A stretch of 64,000 bases of DNA from assembly GCA_013176395.1 (NCBI GenBank), contig JABMLP010000002.1, positions 806,001 through 870,000 of the forward strand. Direction: 5' to 3'. The notes beneath the pieces are model-generated. The model saw only the letters and a program-made list of their open reading frames with translations. It was not told where the DNA came from and made no database searches. This document shows positions 23,936 to 34,141 of this stretch, piece after piece (the stretch's first letter is position 1; each line of letters opens with the position of its first letter). The DNA comes from Venturia oleaginea (taxonomy: Eukaryota > Ascomycota > Dothideomycetes > Venturiales > Venturiaceae). The translations under genes and the position numbers were made by a program.

Positions 23936-26002
23936 TTTGGCTTGGGTGGAATAGAGTTTGAATTTTTGGTTCATTCTTTTATCTGCATCCGGAAGGCGGT
24001 ATCAGTCTTTCGTGGCGTTCAAAGCGATAGCATGACAAGGGAGTTATCATGATACACACTACTTCTGGCAACAACACTCGGCGTTTTCACTTTTTTTTTC
24101 TTTCACTTAGAATTGGGCTGGATACCATATTGAGTAGCAGCTGCAGCGGGCATTTGTACAGCTTTATGCCCTTGCTTTGTATGACGGCGGCGTTTTGATG
24201 ATGGCGCCGTGGATGGGGCTGTCTGCTGTTTACAGTAGTCTTATTTTGTTGGATTAGGTGAAATGAATTTAGATGTACATCATGTTTGGATGTGATGCTT
24301 GGCGTCATTGGTTTTTCGTGCCTGTGGTCAGAACAAAACCGTGCTTTTTCGAACGATGCGGCTTGTTTTATTGATACTGGAGGCCTCCAAAGTCGAATTT
24401 CCAGCCTTTACGAGGCGAAGGCTACGAACCTTCCATATCGTCTCGACGATGATGGGAGAGCCGATGGAAATCGTTGTCCGTGGACTCACCCCCCACGGGC
24501 ATCGGACGGCACGTCGTGGTGGTTTGCCTAGTAGAGCGGACTCTACCACACCACGAGCGATGCTCCTGAACATCTGAACACAGGGGAAACTCAGTACGTA
24601 GTAAGAGATGGCAATACAGCGATTACACGAAGAGCAACGTATACTGGAAGTACCACGCTGGCACCGAGTCGGAGGAGTTCAAGTCCCACCAAGGCCGCAC
24701 AAAGAGTCCAAAATTCTTAACTACGACTACTACCTTACCGACTTCCTACACCACCTCACCTACCCGTACCGGGCGTGTACCAATACCTCCTCCGCAATAG
24801 TCTGAAGAGACTCCACCTCACCTACCTTACCTACCTCACCTACCTTACCTACTACGCAATAGTCTGAAGAGACATCACCTCACCTACCACCAACGATGGC
24901 GCGAGAGTCCAAAGGGGCCGCAACAGGAGCTGGAGGATAAAGGGCAGGGCAACATCGAAAAGTGAGCGTAATAGAGAAGGTAAAGGGCAGGAGGAGAAGG
25001 AAAAAGGGCAGGGTAACATCGAAAAGTGAGCGGGGAGGAGGAGGACCACCCCCGGTACAGGAACAAAGGGCAGGGATAATAAGGAGAAAAAGGGCAGGTT
25101 AAGGGTAGGAGGGTATTCTGGTGATGTGAGTTGAGGGGACGACGGACCACGGCAGGTTAAGGCATGGTATATACGGGGGATAGGAAATATCCGTACATGA
25201 CGGTTCTCATGTGAAACGACAGCAGATTTTAGGCAGAGGGCACGGCTCAGGAGCCGTAGAGGAGCTGTACTGGCGGGAGTAGGATAGATGACCCTGGTAG
25301 TAAAGTAGGGGGCATAGTAAGAGTAGGTGTACGGCCAAGTCGAGAGACGTCAAGATAGCGAAGGGACTGGGCCGTTGATGGCTCCCTTACGCACCGTATG
25401 GATTCCGCTCAGGATAGATCCGAGAGGCTTTTTCATCCCAGAGAGTTAGGTTTTTGCGATTGTAGATAGAGATTGTGGGCACACGGCACAGCAGCTGTTA
25501 CGCAGAGGCTATGACTCAAAGTAATCTAGCTGGATTTGGCTAATCCGTACAGTAGAGTTCAAGTGGTCCGGGGCGACAATATCGTATCAAACAAGTGAAG
25601 CGAAGCTTGCAAGATATAAGAGTCGTGAATTGTGCTAAGTAACTAAAAGCAATAGCGAAGTAACGAGAGAGTGAAGATACGAGACACTGAGGGAGCAGAG
25701 TCTCGTCCATTATATAGGAAATCCTCCCATAAGGCTCGAAGCCTAATGCACGAGCCAACACGTGATCCTTAGGCTCGCTCATGGCTCATGACCTGAGCGT
25801 CGCGCCAACACGTGATCCTTAGACTCGCTCATGAGCGTTGCGCCAACACATGATCCCTATGGATCCTGTGTGGCATTCAACCAACCATAAAGAAACAGAC
25901 TGGTGCGTATTTGAATGCATATGAATGCAGTCAAATACAACCGAATACCATTAAATACATGTCCACGTGACAGTATCCGTAACTAACAGCAGCCATTACA
26001 TA
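23936..26002. other. Gene-poor flank of transposon
   Basis: No gene. It holds low-complexity runs (CCTACCTTACCTACCTCACC-type repeats at 24815-24855; GGGCAGG-rich purine repeats at 24940-25120) and the short direct repeats listed separately. It looks like old repeat-derived DNA next to the insertion. Confidence 0.45.
25750..25860 (+). repeat. Short direct repeats (CCAACACGTGATCC)
   Basis: Three copies of a block GCCAACACGTGATCCTTAG-CTCGCTCATG (the third with CACATGATCC) at about 25754, 25804 and 25843. Each carries a CACGTG or CACATG core. Confidence 0.7.
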
Positions 26003-26062
26003 ACGTAATCCACCATCGAGCGGTACACACCACCGAGCGGTACACATTTTCGTATCCTCATC
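26003..26062 (+). repeat. Left terminal inverted repeat of Fot1-like element
   Basis: 60 bp, perfect match to the reverse complement of 33368-33427. Inside it a block CACCATCGAGCGGTACACA is followed by a near copy CCACCGAGCGGTACACA, a likely tandem transposase-binding site (inference). Confidence 0.93.
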
Positions 26063-26074
26063 GATTAACCCACA

Positions 26075-27697
26075 ATGCCACCACAACTAGTCAATACAAA
26101 GGCCCAGAAAGAGGGTCAACTACTCCTCGCTCATGACGCTTATTCGAAAGGCCATTTTCCAAGTATTCGAAAGGCCGCCGATGCCTATTCTGTCCCATTT
26201 ACTTCCCTTGCCTCCCGCCTTCGCGGACGCACTTCACGCGTCGATTCGCGCCCAAATTGCCAAAAGCTTACGGATACGGAAGAGGAGGTCGTTGAGCATT
26301 GGATACTATCTATGGATGAAAGAGGTTATCCATTGACCGTTACTGGGGTACGCGATGCGGCAAAAATCGTACTCGAGCAGCGTGTAGGCTCAGATTGCAA
26401 AATCGGTGTCAATTGGCCTCAGCGATACATCAACCGCCGCCCTAGCCTCAAATCGCGATATTCACGCAGCTACGATAATCAAAGGGCAAGATGCGAAGAT
26501 CCAGCCCTTATTGGGGCCTGGTTTCGGCTTGTACAAAACACAATCGCTAAATACGGCATCCTCAATAACGATATCTACAACTTCGACGAAACTGGCTTTG
26601 CAATGGGCCTTGCAAGTACCTCACGCGTAGTTACTGCCTCAGATAGGCGTGGCAGACCCCCTCAATTACAGCCTGGCTATCGCGAATGGGTTACGGCAAT
26701 CGAATCGATCAATGCGCTGGGTTGGAGCCTCCCGCCGATGGTGATCTTCAAAGGCAAGGTACATATATCATCTTGGTACGAAAACAACAATCTACCGCCT
26801 GATTGGACAATTGCTTTGAGTACAAATGGATGGACTAATGACAAGCTTGGATTACATTGCTTAAAAGAGGTTTTCTAGCCAAATACAGCTGCAAGAAAGG
26901 TTGGTAGTTATCGACTACTAATTCTGGATGGCCACGGCAGCCACGCAACGCCAGAATTTGATCAATCTTGTGCAGACCGGGTGATTATTATTCTTTGTAT
27001 GCCACCGCATTCATCACATCTTCTTCAACCTCTCGATATTGGTTGTTTTTCGGTCCTCAAGCGTACCTACGGCCACCAAGTCTCGGAATATATGAGGCTT
27101 GGCATAAATCATATCGACAAAATTGAGTTCCTTCACGTCTTTAAAATTGCTCGAATTAGTGCCCTCACACTAAGCAATATTTAACGCAGCTTCACTGCTG
27201 CCGGTCTCGTACCTTTTGATCCAGATCAGGTACTTTCAACCATCCAGATTAGGCCATCTACCCCTACAGCGCCCTTGGCCGCAAACCAAGAGCAATGGCA
27301 ACCAGAAACACCTCAGAATCTAACCCAGTTAGAGCTGCAGGTAGCTACAATTAAAGGCTATCTTAAGAGACGTTCAAAAAGTCCACCAACACCAACAGAT
27401 CAGGCCCTTAATCAGCTTGTCAAGGGCTGCCAGATCGTGATGCAAGGCGCCGCTTTACTAGCTGCGGAAAATGAGAAATTAAGGGCTGCAAATGAGAGGC
27501 AGAAGCGAAAGAGGCAACTAAAAAGGAAATATATTAGTCAACCAAGCGCTTTAACTGTTGCAGAGGGCTCAAGCTTACTTCAACTTTCTAAAGAAGCTTC
27601 GGTTATCAGCAGTAACCAGGTTGATCAAGAGCCTTATATTGAGGAAGAACCACCAAATGAAGAGGAGAACATTGTAATTACTTGTTTTATTTGTCGC
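26075..27697 (+). pseudogene. Broken Fot1/pogo transposase
   Basis: An N-terminal HTH/CENP-B-type region (FPSIRKAADAYSVPFTSLASR) is followed by a DDE domain: NFDETGF (first Asp), LILDGHGSH (second Asp) and QPLDIGCFSVLK (third Asp). The frame is cut by TAG at 26876 and TAA at 27182, each one C-to-T change from a Gln codon, and reads on in the same frame after both. At 27698 a retrotransposon interrupts it; the last codons resume at 33281 beyond the insertion and its 5-bp target duplication and bring a Cys pair-type tail. Inactive. Confidence 0.9.
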
Positions 27698-27873
27698 TGT
27701 TATGGGCATGGCCCATGGTTGGTATAGGCTAAGAGCCTAAGCCTGATTGAGTCTAGTATAGAGAAAGAACCTCATTGAGGTTCTCTGTTTGTAGATACCT
27801 TCACTCTTTAACTGAATCTAAACAATCTTTGGCTACGAGTATGCTGCGTCTTTCCAGCCACCGTCCCGTAATA
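27698..27873 (+). repeat. 5' LTR
   Basis: 176 bp from TGTTATGGGC to CCCGTAATA. Compared with the 3' LTR it has TTCTCTG for TTCACTG and CCAGCCACC for CCAGCTACC. A TATA-like GTATAG lies about 55 bp before the predicted RNA start at 27810. Confidence 0.95.
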
Positions 27874-27884
27874 TAGATTCAGTT
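27874..27884 (+). promoter_or_regulatory. Self-complementary primer-binding site
   Basis: TAGATTCAGTT begins at the first base after the 5' LTR and is the exact reverse complement of AACTGAATCTA at 27810-27820 within the LTR. This is the arrangement of Tf1/sushi-type elements, whose RNA 5' end primes its own reverse transcription. Confidence 0.75.
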
Positions 27885-27907
27885 CTTTACAAACCTAGGT
27901 GTACTTG

Positions 27908-29002
27908 ATGCGTAGCAACAGTACCCTATCGACTCCTACAACCTACACCCCTACTACCGACGACGACCCAATCGCGAGCATTACGCAAGGAATCGACAAA
28001 CTCTCAATGGCTCGAGCAAATTCGCCTGACACCGTACAACAATTGGTGGCAGCTCTGACCGCAGTCAGTGTTGATGGGAACACCGGTGCAAAAGCTATTG
28101 CATGGCCTAAATGGGACGGGAAAAGAGACAACTACACGCTGTTCAGATGGCAGATCAAGACAAAAATCACTGTTGAAAATGGGAAGCTTGGAAGCAATCA
28201 AGGAATATGCGCGAACATCTTCAACGGGCTTCCGACAGAGAAACAACAACGCGTCATCCAATGGCTAAGCAATGGAGAGCAACATGACAACTACGAACCC
28301 GAGTCCTTTATCAAGCATATGGACGACAAGTTCTTAGATCATGAAGCGGAAGCTAAAGCTCTCGACGAGCTGAACAAGATTAGCCAAGGCAGCAGACAAC
28401 CGTTCGAAGACTTCCGCCAGCAGTTCGAACAACTGACATCGCAAGCTGGATCCCTAGCGCCGCAAAGAGCCTCAAAGATCACTATCATGAACAACGCGCT
28501 CAACTACTCCCTCCAACAGACCTTGAAATCAGTGCGATTGTCCAGGGACGACTACGACACTTACGTAAAAGATGTACAGTACTTCGCGACGAAGACAGAG
28601 GCTCTATTCCACCAACGCCGCTATCCAAGTACGGATAAGGAGACGCCAACGACTCGAGGGAGGCCACAATCACCCCAAACAGTCAGTCGTGACGCAGAAG
28701 GCGATGTCGAAATGACTGGCATCAACGCCCTTTCAGCGCAGATCGCAGCACTGATAGCTCGGGTCGATACACTCGGAAAGGATGCGAAGAAGGACCGACG
28801 ACCTAGAGCGAAATGGCGATCCCAAACAGAGTTCTTGGCACTTATACAAGCGGGCAAATGCGGGCGCTGTAAGAAGCCCAAGCACCACCCGAACGTATGC
28901 GAATTCCGACCAGCAACACGTCCAAAGACTCAGGTCACTGCGGTAATCACACAGCATACCGATGACTCCCTACAGGAAGCCTCATCAGAGTCGGAAAACT
29001 AG
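27908..29002 (+). CDS. Retrotransposon Gag polyprotein
   Basis: 364 residues from the ATG at 27908. The middle (WPKWDGKRDNYTLFRWQ, LDELNKISQGSRQPFEDF) is a typical Ty3/gypsy capsid region. A zinc knuckle CGRCKKPKHHPNVC (C-x2-C-x4-H-x4-C) lies near the C-terminus. The stop at 29000-29002 overlaps the open pol frame, which is shifted by -1. Confidence 0.92.
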   Translation: MRSNSTLSTPTTYTPTTDDDPIASITQGIDKLSMARANSPDTVQQLVAALTAVSVDGNTGAKAIAWPKWDGKRDNYTLFRWQIKTKITVENGKLGSNQGICANIFNGLPTEKQQRVIQWLSNGEQHDNYEPESFIKHMDDKFLDHEAEAKALDELNKISQGSRQPFEDFRQQFEQLTSQAGSLAPQRASKITIMNNALNYSLQQTLKSVRLSRDDYDTYVKDVQYFATKTEALFHQRRYPSTDKETPTTRGRPQSPQTVSRDAEGDVEMTGINALSAQIAALIARVDTLGKDAKKDRRPRAKWRSQTEFLALIQAGKCGRCKKPKHHPNVCEFRPATRPKTQVTAVITQHTDDSLQEASSESEN

Positions 29003-32000
29003 CTACCCTTGTGCATCGTCGCGCACGAGGGTCTGAAGTAGATGTACATGGCGAAGACATTACAAAGCTACCAGGCATAAGAGAAATCAAAGCAGCAAAG
29101 GATAGGATGGAAAGTACACCCTTCTTGATAGATACCTTGATCAATGGAACTTCTTTCACCGAATCCTTCTTTGATAACGGCTGCCTCCCTTATGCTGCTT
29201 TCAGCGAGAAGAGTGTCCAAACACATCGTCTACCGCGCATTCCAATTGACACCAAACAATTGGCACTGGCTAAAGAGAGCCACGAGAACGGAGAAGACCT
29301 CCGTATTACGCACATGACCTACGCTACGATCGACATTGATGGTCGAGCAGAGCGAGTCTATGGGTATATAGTGAAAGGATTGAGCTTCCCTATTATCCTA
29401 GGCAAGGCATGGGCAGAGAGAAACTGGGTGCGATATATAGCAGCTAAGAGAAAGCTGCTTATTGGTCAAGGATCCCAGCGCATCACGGTAAGAGAAAAGG
29501 GGTGGCTAGAACAGAACACCAAAGCGCGAGACCGGCTCGCTCACGTGCGGGCGGCTTGTCTAGTGTCAGGATCTGTATTTGCAGCTATTGTTGGAAGGGC
29601 CCAGCGACGGTTGAGAAGAGATGGACCGGATGGTACACAAGTGCTGGCTATCTCGATGTCGGATATCAACAAGGCCCTAAGCAAGTTAGCAGAAAGAAAA
29701 CAGAGAAAGACTGAGGAAGAAATCCGACAAGAGATACCAGAAGAAATAGCAGAGCATGCTGATGCCTTTCTCGACGACGAAGACGGAGAGATCGCGCCCC
29801 ATCAAGAGGGTCGCGATCACGTTATCGAATTGATACGAGATGAACAAGGTCGCGAGGCAGAAGTTCCTTGGGGCCCATTATACGGCATGTCGAGGGAAGA
29901 GCTATTAGTCCTACGAAAAACACTTTCGGACTATATGGACAAGGGCTGGATACGCGCCAGCAACTCACCAGCGGCAGCCCCAGTCTTATTTGTAAGGAAA
30001 CCAGGTGGAGGCATTCGGATGTGTGTAGACTATCGGGCACTGAATCGAATCACTCGATCGGACCGCTACCCATTGCCACTAATCCGAGAAACCCTACGAA
30101 ATCTAGCAACAGCGCGTTGGTACACCAAACTTGACGTCAGAGCGGCATTTCATCGGCTCCGCATCAAGCACGGCGATGAGTGGAAAACGGCTTTTCGCAC
30201 TCGATTTGGACTATTCGAATGGCTAGTTACCCCCTTCGGACTAGCTGGCGCACCCGCGAGCTTTCAACGATACATCAACGGAGTCCTACGGGAATCCCTA
30301 GATATCTGCTGTTCAGCCTACATGGACGATGTCTTGATATGGAGCGACGGCGACTATCTGGATCACATGGTTAAGGTTAACCAAATTCTTGCCAAGCTCA
30401 AGACTGCTGGACTTCGGCTAGACTTAAGCAAGTGCGAGTTTGCTGTTCAGGAGGTCAAATATCTGGGGTTCATTATCACTGCAGGAGAAGGGATCAAAGT
30501 CGACCCAGAGAAAGTTGCCGCGATTAAAGAATGGGAGGCTCCAGTCAATGTCACAGGCGTACGCTCCTTCCTAGGCTTTGCAAATTTCTACCGAGACTTC
30601 ATCGACAACTTCTCAGAGCTCTCCGACCCCTTAATCAAGTTAACACGGAAGGCCGTCGCTTTTGTCTGGAACAAAGAACATGAGAACGCCTTTCAAGTCT
30701 TGAAGGAGCTATTCATCTCCGCCCCAATACTGGCTCACTGGAATCCAGACCTGGATACGGTACTCGAGTGCGACTGCTCTGGCTACGCGCTGGGAGGCAC
30801 GTTGTCGCAGAAGGATATGAAAGGAAAACTACGACCAGTAGCATACTTCTCCCGCAAGCTCACTGCGGCTGAATGTAACTACGAGATCCACGATAAAGAA
30901 TTACTGGCAGTAATCAAGTCCATTGAACACTGGAGAGGAGAACTACGCAGTGTTGCAGCACCTTTCAAAGTCCTTACCGATCACAAGAATCTCCGCTACT
31001 TTATGACAGCGCAGCGTTTGTCAGAGAGACAAGCAAGATGGTCGCTAATTCTATCTGAGTACCAATTCCAGCTGGAATTTCGCGCCGGAAAACTAGCGCA
31101 AAGACCAGACGCACTATCAAGAAGACATCAAGATATGCCACATGACAAGAACGACGAGAGACTACAAGGGCGAGTGGCCCAGTTGATCAAGGACGAATGG
31201 CTTCCTCCTCTTTCCGAGAGGACGACCGAAACAATCGCAATACAAGCCCTTATCTGCCCAGTCAATACACCGAATACATCCAATAGTACATGGGACGTTA
31301 TACGGGAGCCCCAGCAAAATACTGGACTGGACGGTCGACACCAGCTGACTGCCGAAAACGGTCAACACCGGTCCACTACTAGGTACGGTCAAAACCGGTC
31401 AGTTGCAAAAGGATGCGATCTTTTCGAGAAACCAGAGTTACAACTTCTCTGGGATCGCGCAATAGCAGAGGACCAATCCTACGAAGCTATTCATACGGCT
31501 ATAGTTACTGGCGAACGTTCCTTTCCTCCAGAGCTCAAGTTGTCGGTACAGCTACCCGAATGCGAAGTAGACGACCACGGCGCGGTCACGAGAAGAGGGA
31601 TCCTATGGGTACCAGATTGGGAACCGCTGCGAACAACGCTGGTCCAACAAACTCACGATTCCCATGTTACTGGACACCCAGGGAGAGATAGCACGCTTGC
31701 GATTCTATCCAGAAGTTTCTTTTGGCCCCAACAATACAAGACAGTCCGGCAGTTTGTACGTAATTGCGACGTATGTGGGAGAACAGGAATATGGCGTGAT
31801 AAGAAGCGAGGTCTTCTGAAACCACTTCCAATCCCGGCCCGCTTCCACAGCGAGCTATCAATCGATTTCATGACTGATTTGCCCGCAGAGGAAAACGGCC
31901 CAAAATACCTCATGGTTATCACAGATCGCCTCCTCAAAAGTGTTACGTTGGAGGCTATGACTACAATGAGCGCCAAAGAGTGCGCGAAAAGGTTCTTACA

Positions 32001-33087
32001 ATGCCACTATCGCTACCACGGATTTCCCATGGCATTGACGTCGGACAGAGGCAGCAATTGGACAGGTCGTTTTTGGAAGAAGCTTTGCGAACTTACAAAG
32101 ATTGAGCAGAGACTCTCTACAGCCTTTCATCCACAGACTGATGGCGCGACCGAGCGCATGAACCAGGAAGTTCTACGCTATCTCCGCGCCTTCATCGCAT
32201 ACTCCCAACTAGACTGGCCAACGCTACTACCTACGGCTATGTTAGCACTGAACAATCGTGACTCTTCAGTCACAGGGATGAGTCCATTCTATCTAACCCA
32301 CGGCTACCATGCGGAACCAATCCAGAAAGTACAACGAATCTCACCCAGTAACTCACCAACAGCCGATGCCGAGACCTTTGTGCAACGAATAGAAGAGGCA
32401 CAAGAATATGCACAGGCAGCGATGGCCTGGTCCCAGCAGAAGATGGAGAACGACGCCAACAGGTCACGTCAAGCTGCCGAAACGTTAAAAAAGGGCGACA
32501 AAGTCTGGTCGAACCTTAGGAATATCAATACTCCGCAGCTATCAAAGAAACTGTCGTGGACGCAAGCCAAATACACTGTCGAGAACCAGATCTCCCCGAT
32601 GGTATACGAGCTGGCTGACCTGCCAAGTGGTATCCATAACCGTTTCCACGTTGACCTACTCCGCCGAGCCGCAACCGACACACTGCCCTCACAAGAATCC
32701 GATGATACCCAGCCGCCACCATTAGTGCCTCAAACCGAAGAAACAGAGGCTGAGTTTGAAGTAGAACGTATACTTCGCGCAGAGAAGAAACGGGTTGGGC
32801 GAGGCTGGGTTCGTCAGTTATTAATCAAATGGAAAGGCTATGCAGATCCCGATTGGCAGCCACGTTCATTATTCACAGAAGTCGAGGACTTAGACCGCTT
32901 CGAGGCAGAGTATGGCAAGGGCGACGGTGTCGGCGAAGATATAGGAGCTCAAACAGGGGCCCGAAGAAACCGAGTAGCGGTGGCCAGCGCCTTCGAATCT
33001 GCTACAAGCTGGCAGAAGCGATGTATGGCGTTTGTCTGTTTGATTATCCCACCTACCACACCCTCTTTAGTCCTGCACACCCGGTAA
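28966..33087 (+). CDS. Retrotransposon Pol polyprotein with chromodomain
   Basis: Uninterrupted frame of about 1370 codons, overlapping gag by some 37 nt in the -1 frame and lacking an early ATG, so it is presumably made by frameshifting. In order: an aspartic protease-like region with FFDNG where D-T/S-G is usual; reverse transcriptase (KLDVRAAFHRL, TPFGLAGAPASFQ, SAYMDDVLIWS); RNase H (VLECDCSGYALGG, NYEIHDKELLAVI); an integrase zinc site (HDSHVTGHPG with CDVCG) and core (SIDFMTDLP, LTSDRGSNW, ATERMNQEVL); and a C-terminal chromodomain (FEVERILRAEKK, LIKWKGYADPDWQP). Chromodomains steer insertion towards heterochromatin. Confidence 0.93.
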   Translation, partial: LPTGSLIRVGKLATLVHRRARGSEVDVHGEDITKLPGIREIKAAKDRMESTPFLIDTLINGTSFTESFFDNGCLPYAAFSEKSVQTHRLPRIPIDTKQLALAKESHENGEDLRITHMTYATIDIDGRAERVYGYIVKGLSFPIILGKAWAERNWVRYIAAKRKLLIGQGSQRITVREKGWLEQNTKARDRLAHVRAACLVSGSVFAAIVGRAQRRLRRDGPDGTQVLAISMSDINKALSKLAERKQRKTEEEIRQEIPEEIAEHADAFLDDEDGEIAPHQEGRDHVIELIRDEQGREAEVPWGPLYGMSREELLVLRKTLSDYMDKGWIRASNSPAAAPVLFVRKPGGGIRMCVDYRALNRITRSDRYPLPLIRETLRNLATARWYTKLDVRAAFHRLRIKHGDEWKTAFRTRFGLFEWLVTPFGLAGAPASFQRYINGVLRESLDICCSAYMDDVLIWSDGDYLDHMVKVNQILAKLKTAGLRLDLSKCEFAVQEVKYLGFIITAGEGIKVDPEKVAAIKEWEAPVNVTGVRSFLGFANFYRDFIDNFSELSDPLIKLTRKAVAFVWNKEHENAFQVLKELFISAPILAHWNPDLDTVLECDCSGYALGGTLSQKDMKGKLRPVAYFSRKLTAAECNYEIHDKELLAVIKSIEHWRGELRSVAAPFKVLTDHKNLRYFMTAQRLSERQARWSLILSEYQFQLEFRAGKLAQRPDALSRRHQDMPHDKNDERLQGRVAQLIKDEWLPPLSERTTETIAIQALICPVNTPNTSNSTWDVIREPQQNTGLDGRHQLTAENGQHRSTTRYGQNRSVAKGCDLFEKPELQLLWDRAIAEDQSYEAIHTAIVTGERSFPPELKLSVQLPECEVDDHGAVTRRGILWVPDWEPLRTTLVQQTHDSHVTGHPGRDSTLAILSRSFFWPQQYKTVRQFVRNCDVCGRTGIWRDKKRGLLKPLPIPARFHSELSIDFMTDLPAEENGPKYLMVITDRLLKSVTLEAMTTMSAKECAKRFLQCHYRYHGFPMALTSDRGSNWTGRFWKKLCELTKIEQRLSTAFHPQTDGATERMNQEVLRYLRAFIAYSQLDWPTLLPTAMLALNNRDSSVTGMSPFYLTHGYHAEPIQKVQRISPSNSPTADAETFVQRIEEAQEYAQAAMAWSQQKMENDANRSRQAAETLKKGDKVWSNLRNINTPQLSKKLSWTQAKYTVENQISPMVYELADLPSGIHNRFHVDLLRRAATDTLPSQESDDTQPPPLVPQTEETEAEFEVERILRAEKKRVGRGWVRQLLIKWKGYADPDWQPRSLFTEVEDLDRFEAEYGKGDGVGEDIGAQTGARRNRVAVASAFESATSWQKRCMAFVCLIIPPTTPSLVLHTR

Positions 33088-33096
33088 GGAGGGGGG
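33086..33096 (+). promoter_or_regulatory. Polypurine tract
   Basis: AAGGAGGGGGG lies just before the 3' LTR and overlaps the last base(s) of the pol stop codon; it is the expected plus-strand primer site. Confidence 0.85.
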
Positions 33097-33099
33097 TAA

Positions 33100-33275
33100 T
33101 GTTATGGGCATGGCCCATGGTTGGTATAGGCTAAGAGCCTAAGCCTGATTGAGTCTAGTATAGAGAAAGAACCTCATTGAGGTTCACTGTTTGTAGATAC
33201 CTTCACTCTTTAACTGAATCTAAACAATCTTTGGCTACGAGTATGCTGCGTCTTTCCAGCTACCGTCCCGTAATA
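33100..33275 (+). repeat. 3' LTR
   Basis: 176 bp, same ends as the 5' LTR and two visible differences from it. Followed directly by the GTCGC target duplication. Confidence 0.95.
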
Positions 33276-33367
33276 GTCGCAGTGGTGACTATTTTGCAAT
33301 CAACTGTCAGAAATATAGATAGGAATATTTAAAAATGAGAGATTTACTGGTGCATAATAGAGTAATT

Positions 33368-33427
33368 GATGAGGATACGAAAATGTGTACCGCTCGGTGG
33401 TGTGTACCGCTCGATGGTGGATTACGT
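33368..33427 (-). repeat. Right terminal inverted repeat of Fot1-like element
   Basis: Reverse complement of 26003-26062 over all 60 bp, followed by TA. Confidence 0.93.
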
Positions 33428-34141
33428 TACCATGTGACGGCACGGCATGGCTATCCTGCAGTCACGTTACTTTGTGGCCTTAGCGTGGCGTGCACAGCCA
33501 CCTGTGGCTAAAGCGCTACATCTTTGCGCTTCTGAGGTCTTTTGCTCTCGACCTAAGATTCTCTTATCACACCCAGTACTTAGAGCAATAGACCTATCTA
33601 TGACCTCTTTTGCTTGCCGTGACATACCACGTTAAATTTGATTATTATTATTATTGTTGATACTGGAGTATAGTATGGTGTTGAGGTTCGTGAAAGGGGA
33701 TGGGAATGGAGAAGGGAGAGGGCTTGATTGGGATACGGCTTTGGGAATTGTTTGGGAGGGGATAGAGATGCCATGGAATTGATGACGATGCTGATTACAG
33801 ATTACTTTTCTGATTATACATTTGTGGAAGGCGAAGATGATAAAGCATTCTACAAGTGGTTCGGATATGAGTGAAAATATCATGTTCAAGTAGAGTTTGA
33901 GATTGAGTATATGTGAGGAGTACGGATTAGTCTATCTAGTTTTTTCAGAGGTGTTTTTCTACATGCACGAAGGTCTGTAAACCGAGTAATGAGTGTGAAG
34001 CTGGAAATCCAGCTTAGCAAAATCCACGAAAGCTACCAAGAGATGCAACAATAAAGGCAAGAAGATGCTGATGAGTATCGAAAAAGGTGAAGAGTGTATG
34101 GCGTAGAGTTGCGCTATTCTGCAAAGCAAATACGACTCCGC
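33428..34141. other. Intergenic
   Basis: No gene recognised. A short ATT-repeat (TTATTATTATTATTG) lies near 33643. Confidence 0.4.

Larger units (their letters stand above)
27698..33275 (+). mobile_element. Ty3/gypsy chromovirus-type LTR retrotransposon, apparently intact
   Basis: 5578 bp with 176-bp LTRs and the target duplication GTCGC at 27693-27697 and 33276-33280. The order LTR, primer site, gag, pol (protease, reverse transcriptase, RNase H, integrase, chromodomain), polypurine tract, LTR is complete. The LTRs differ at only two visible positions, so the insertion is recent. It sits inside the Fot1-like transposase. Confidence 0.95.
26003..33427 (+). mobile_element. Fot1/pogo-type DNA transposon, carrying a nested retroelement
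   Basis: Bounded by 60-bp perfect terminal inverted repeats (26003-26062 and 33368-33427) starting ACGTAATCCACC, with the TA target duplication at 26001-26002 and 33428-33429 expected for Tc1-mariner/pogo. Removing the retroelement and one GTCGC copy leaves about 1.84 kb, the size of Fot1. The single transposase is broken, so it is not autonomous. Confidence 0.93.
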
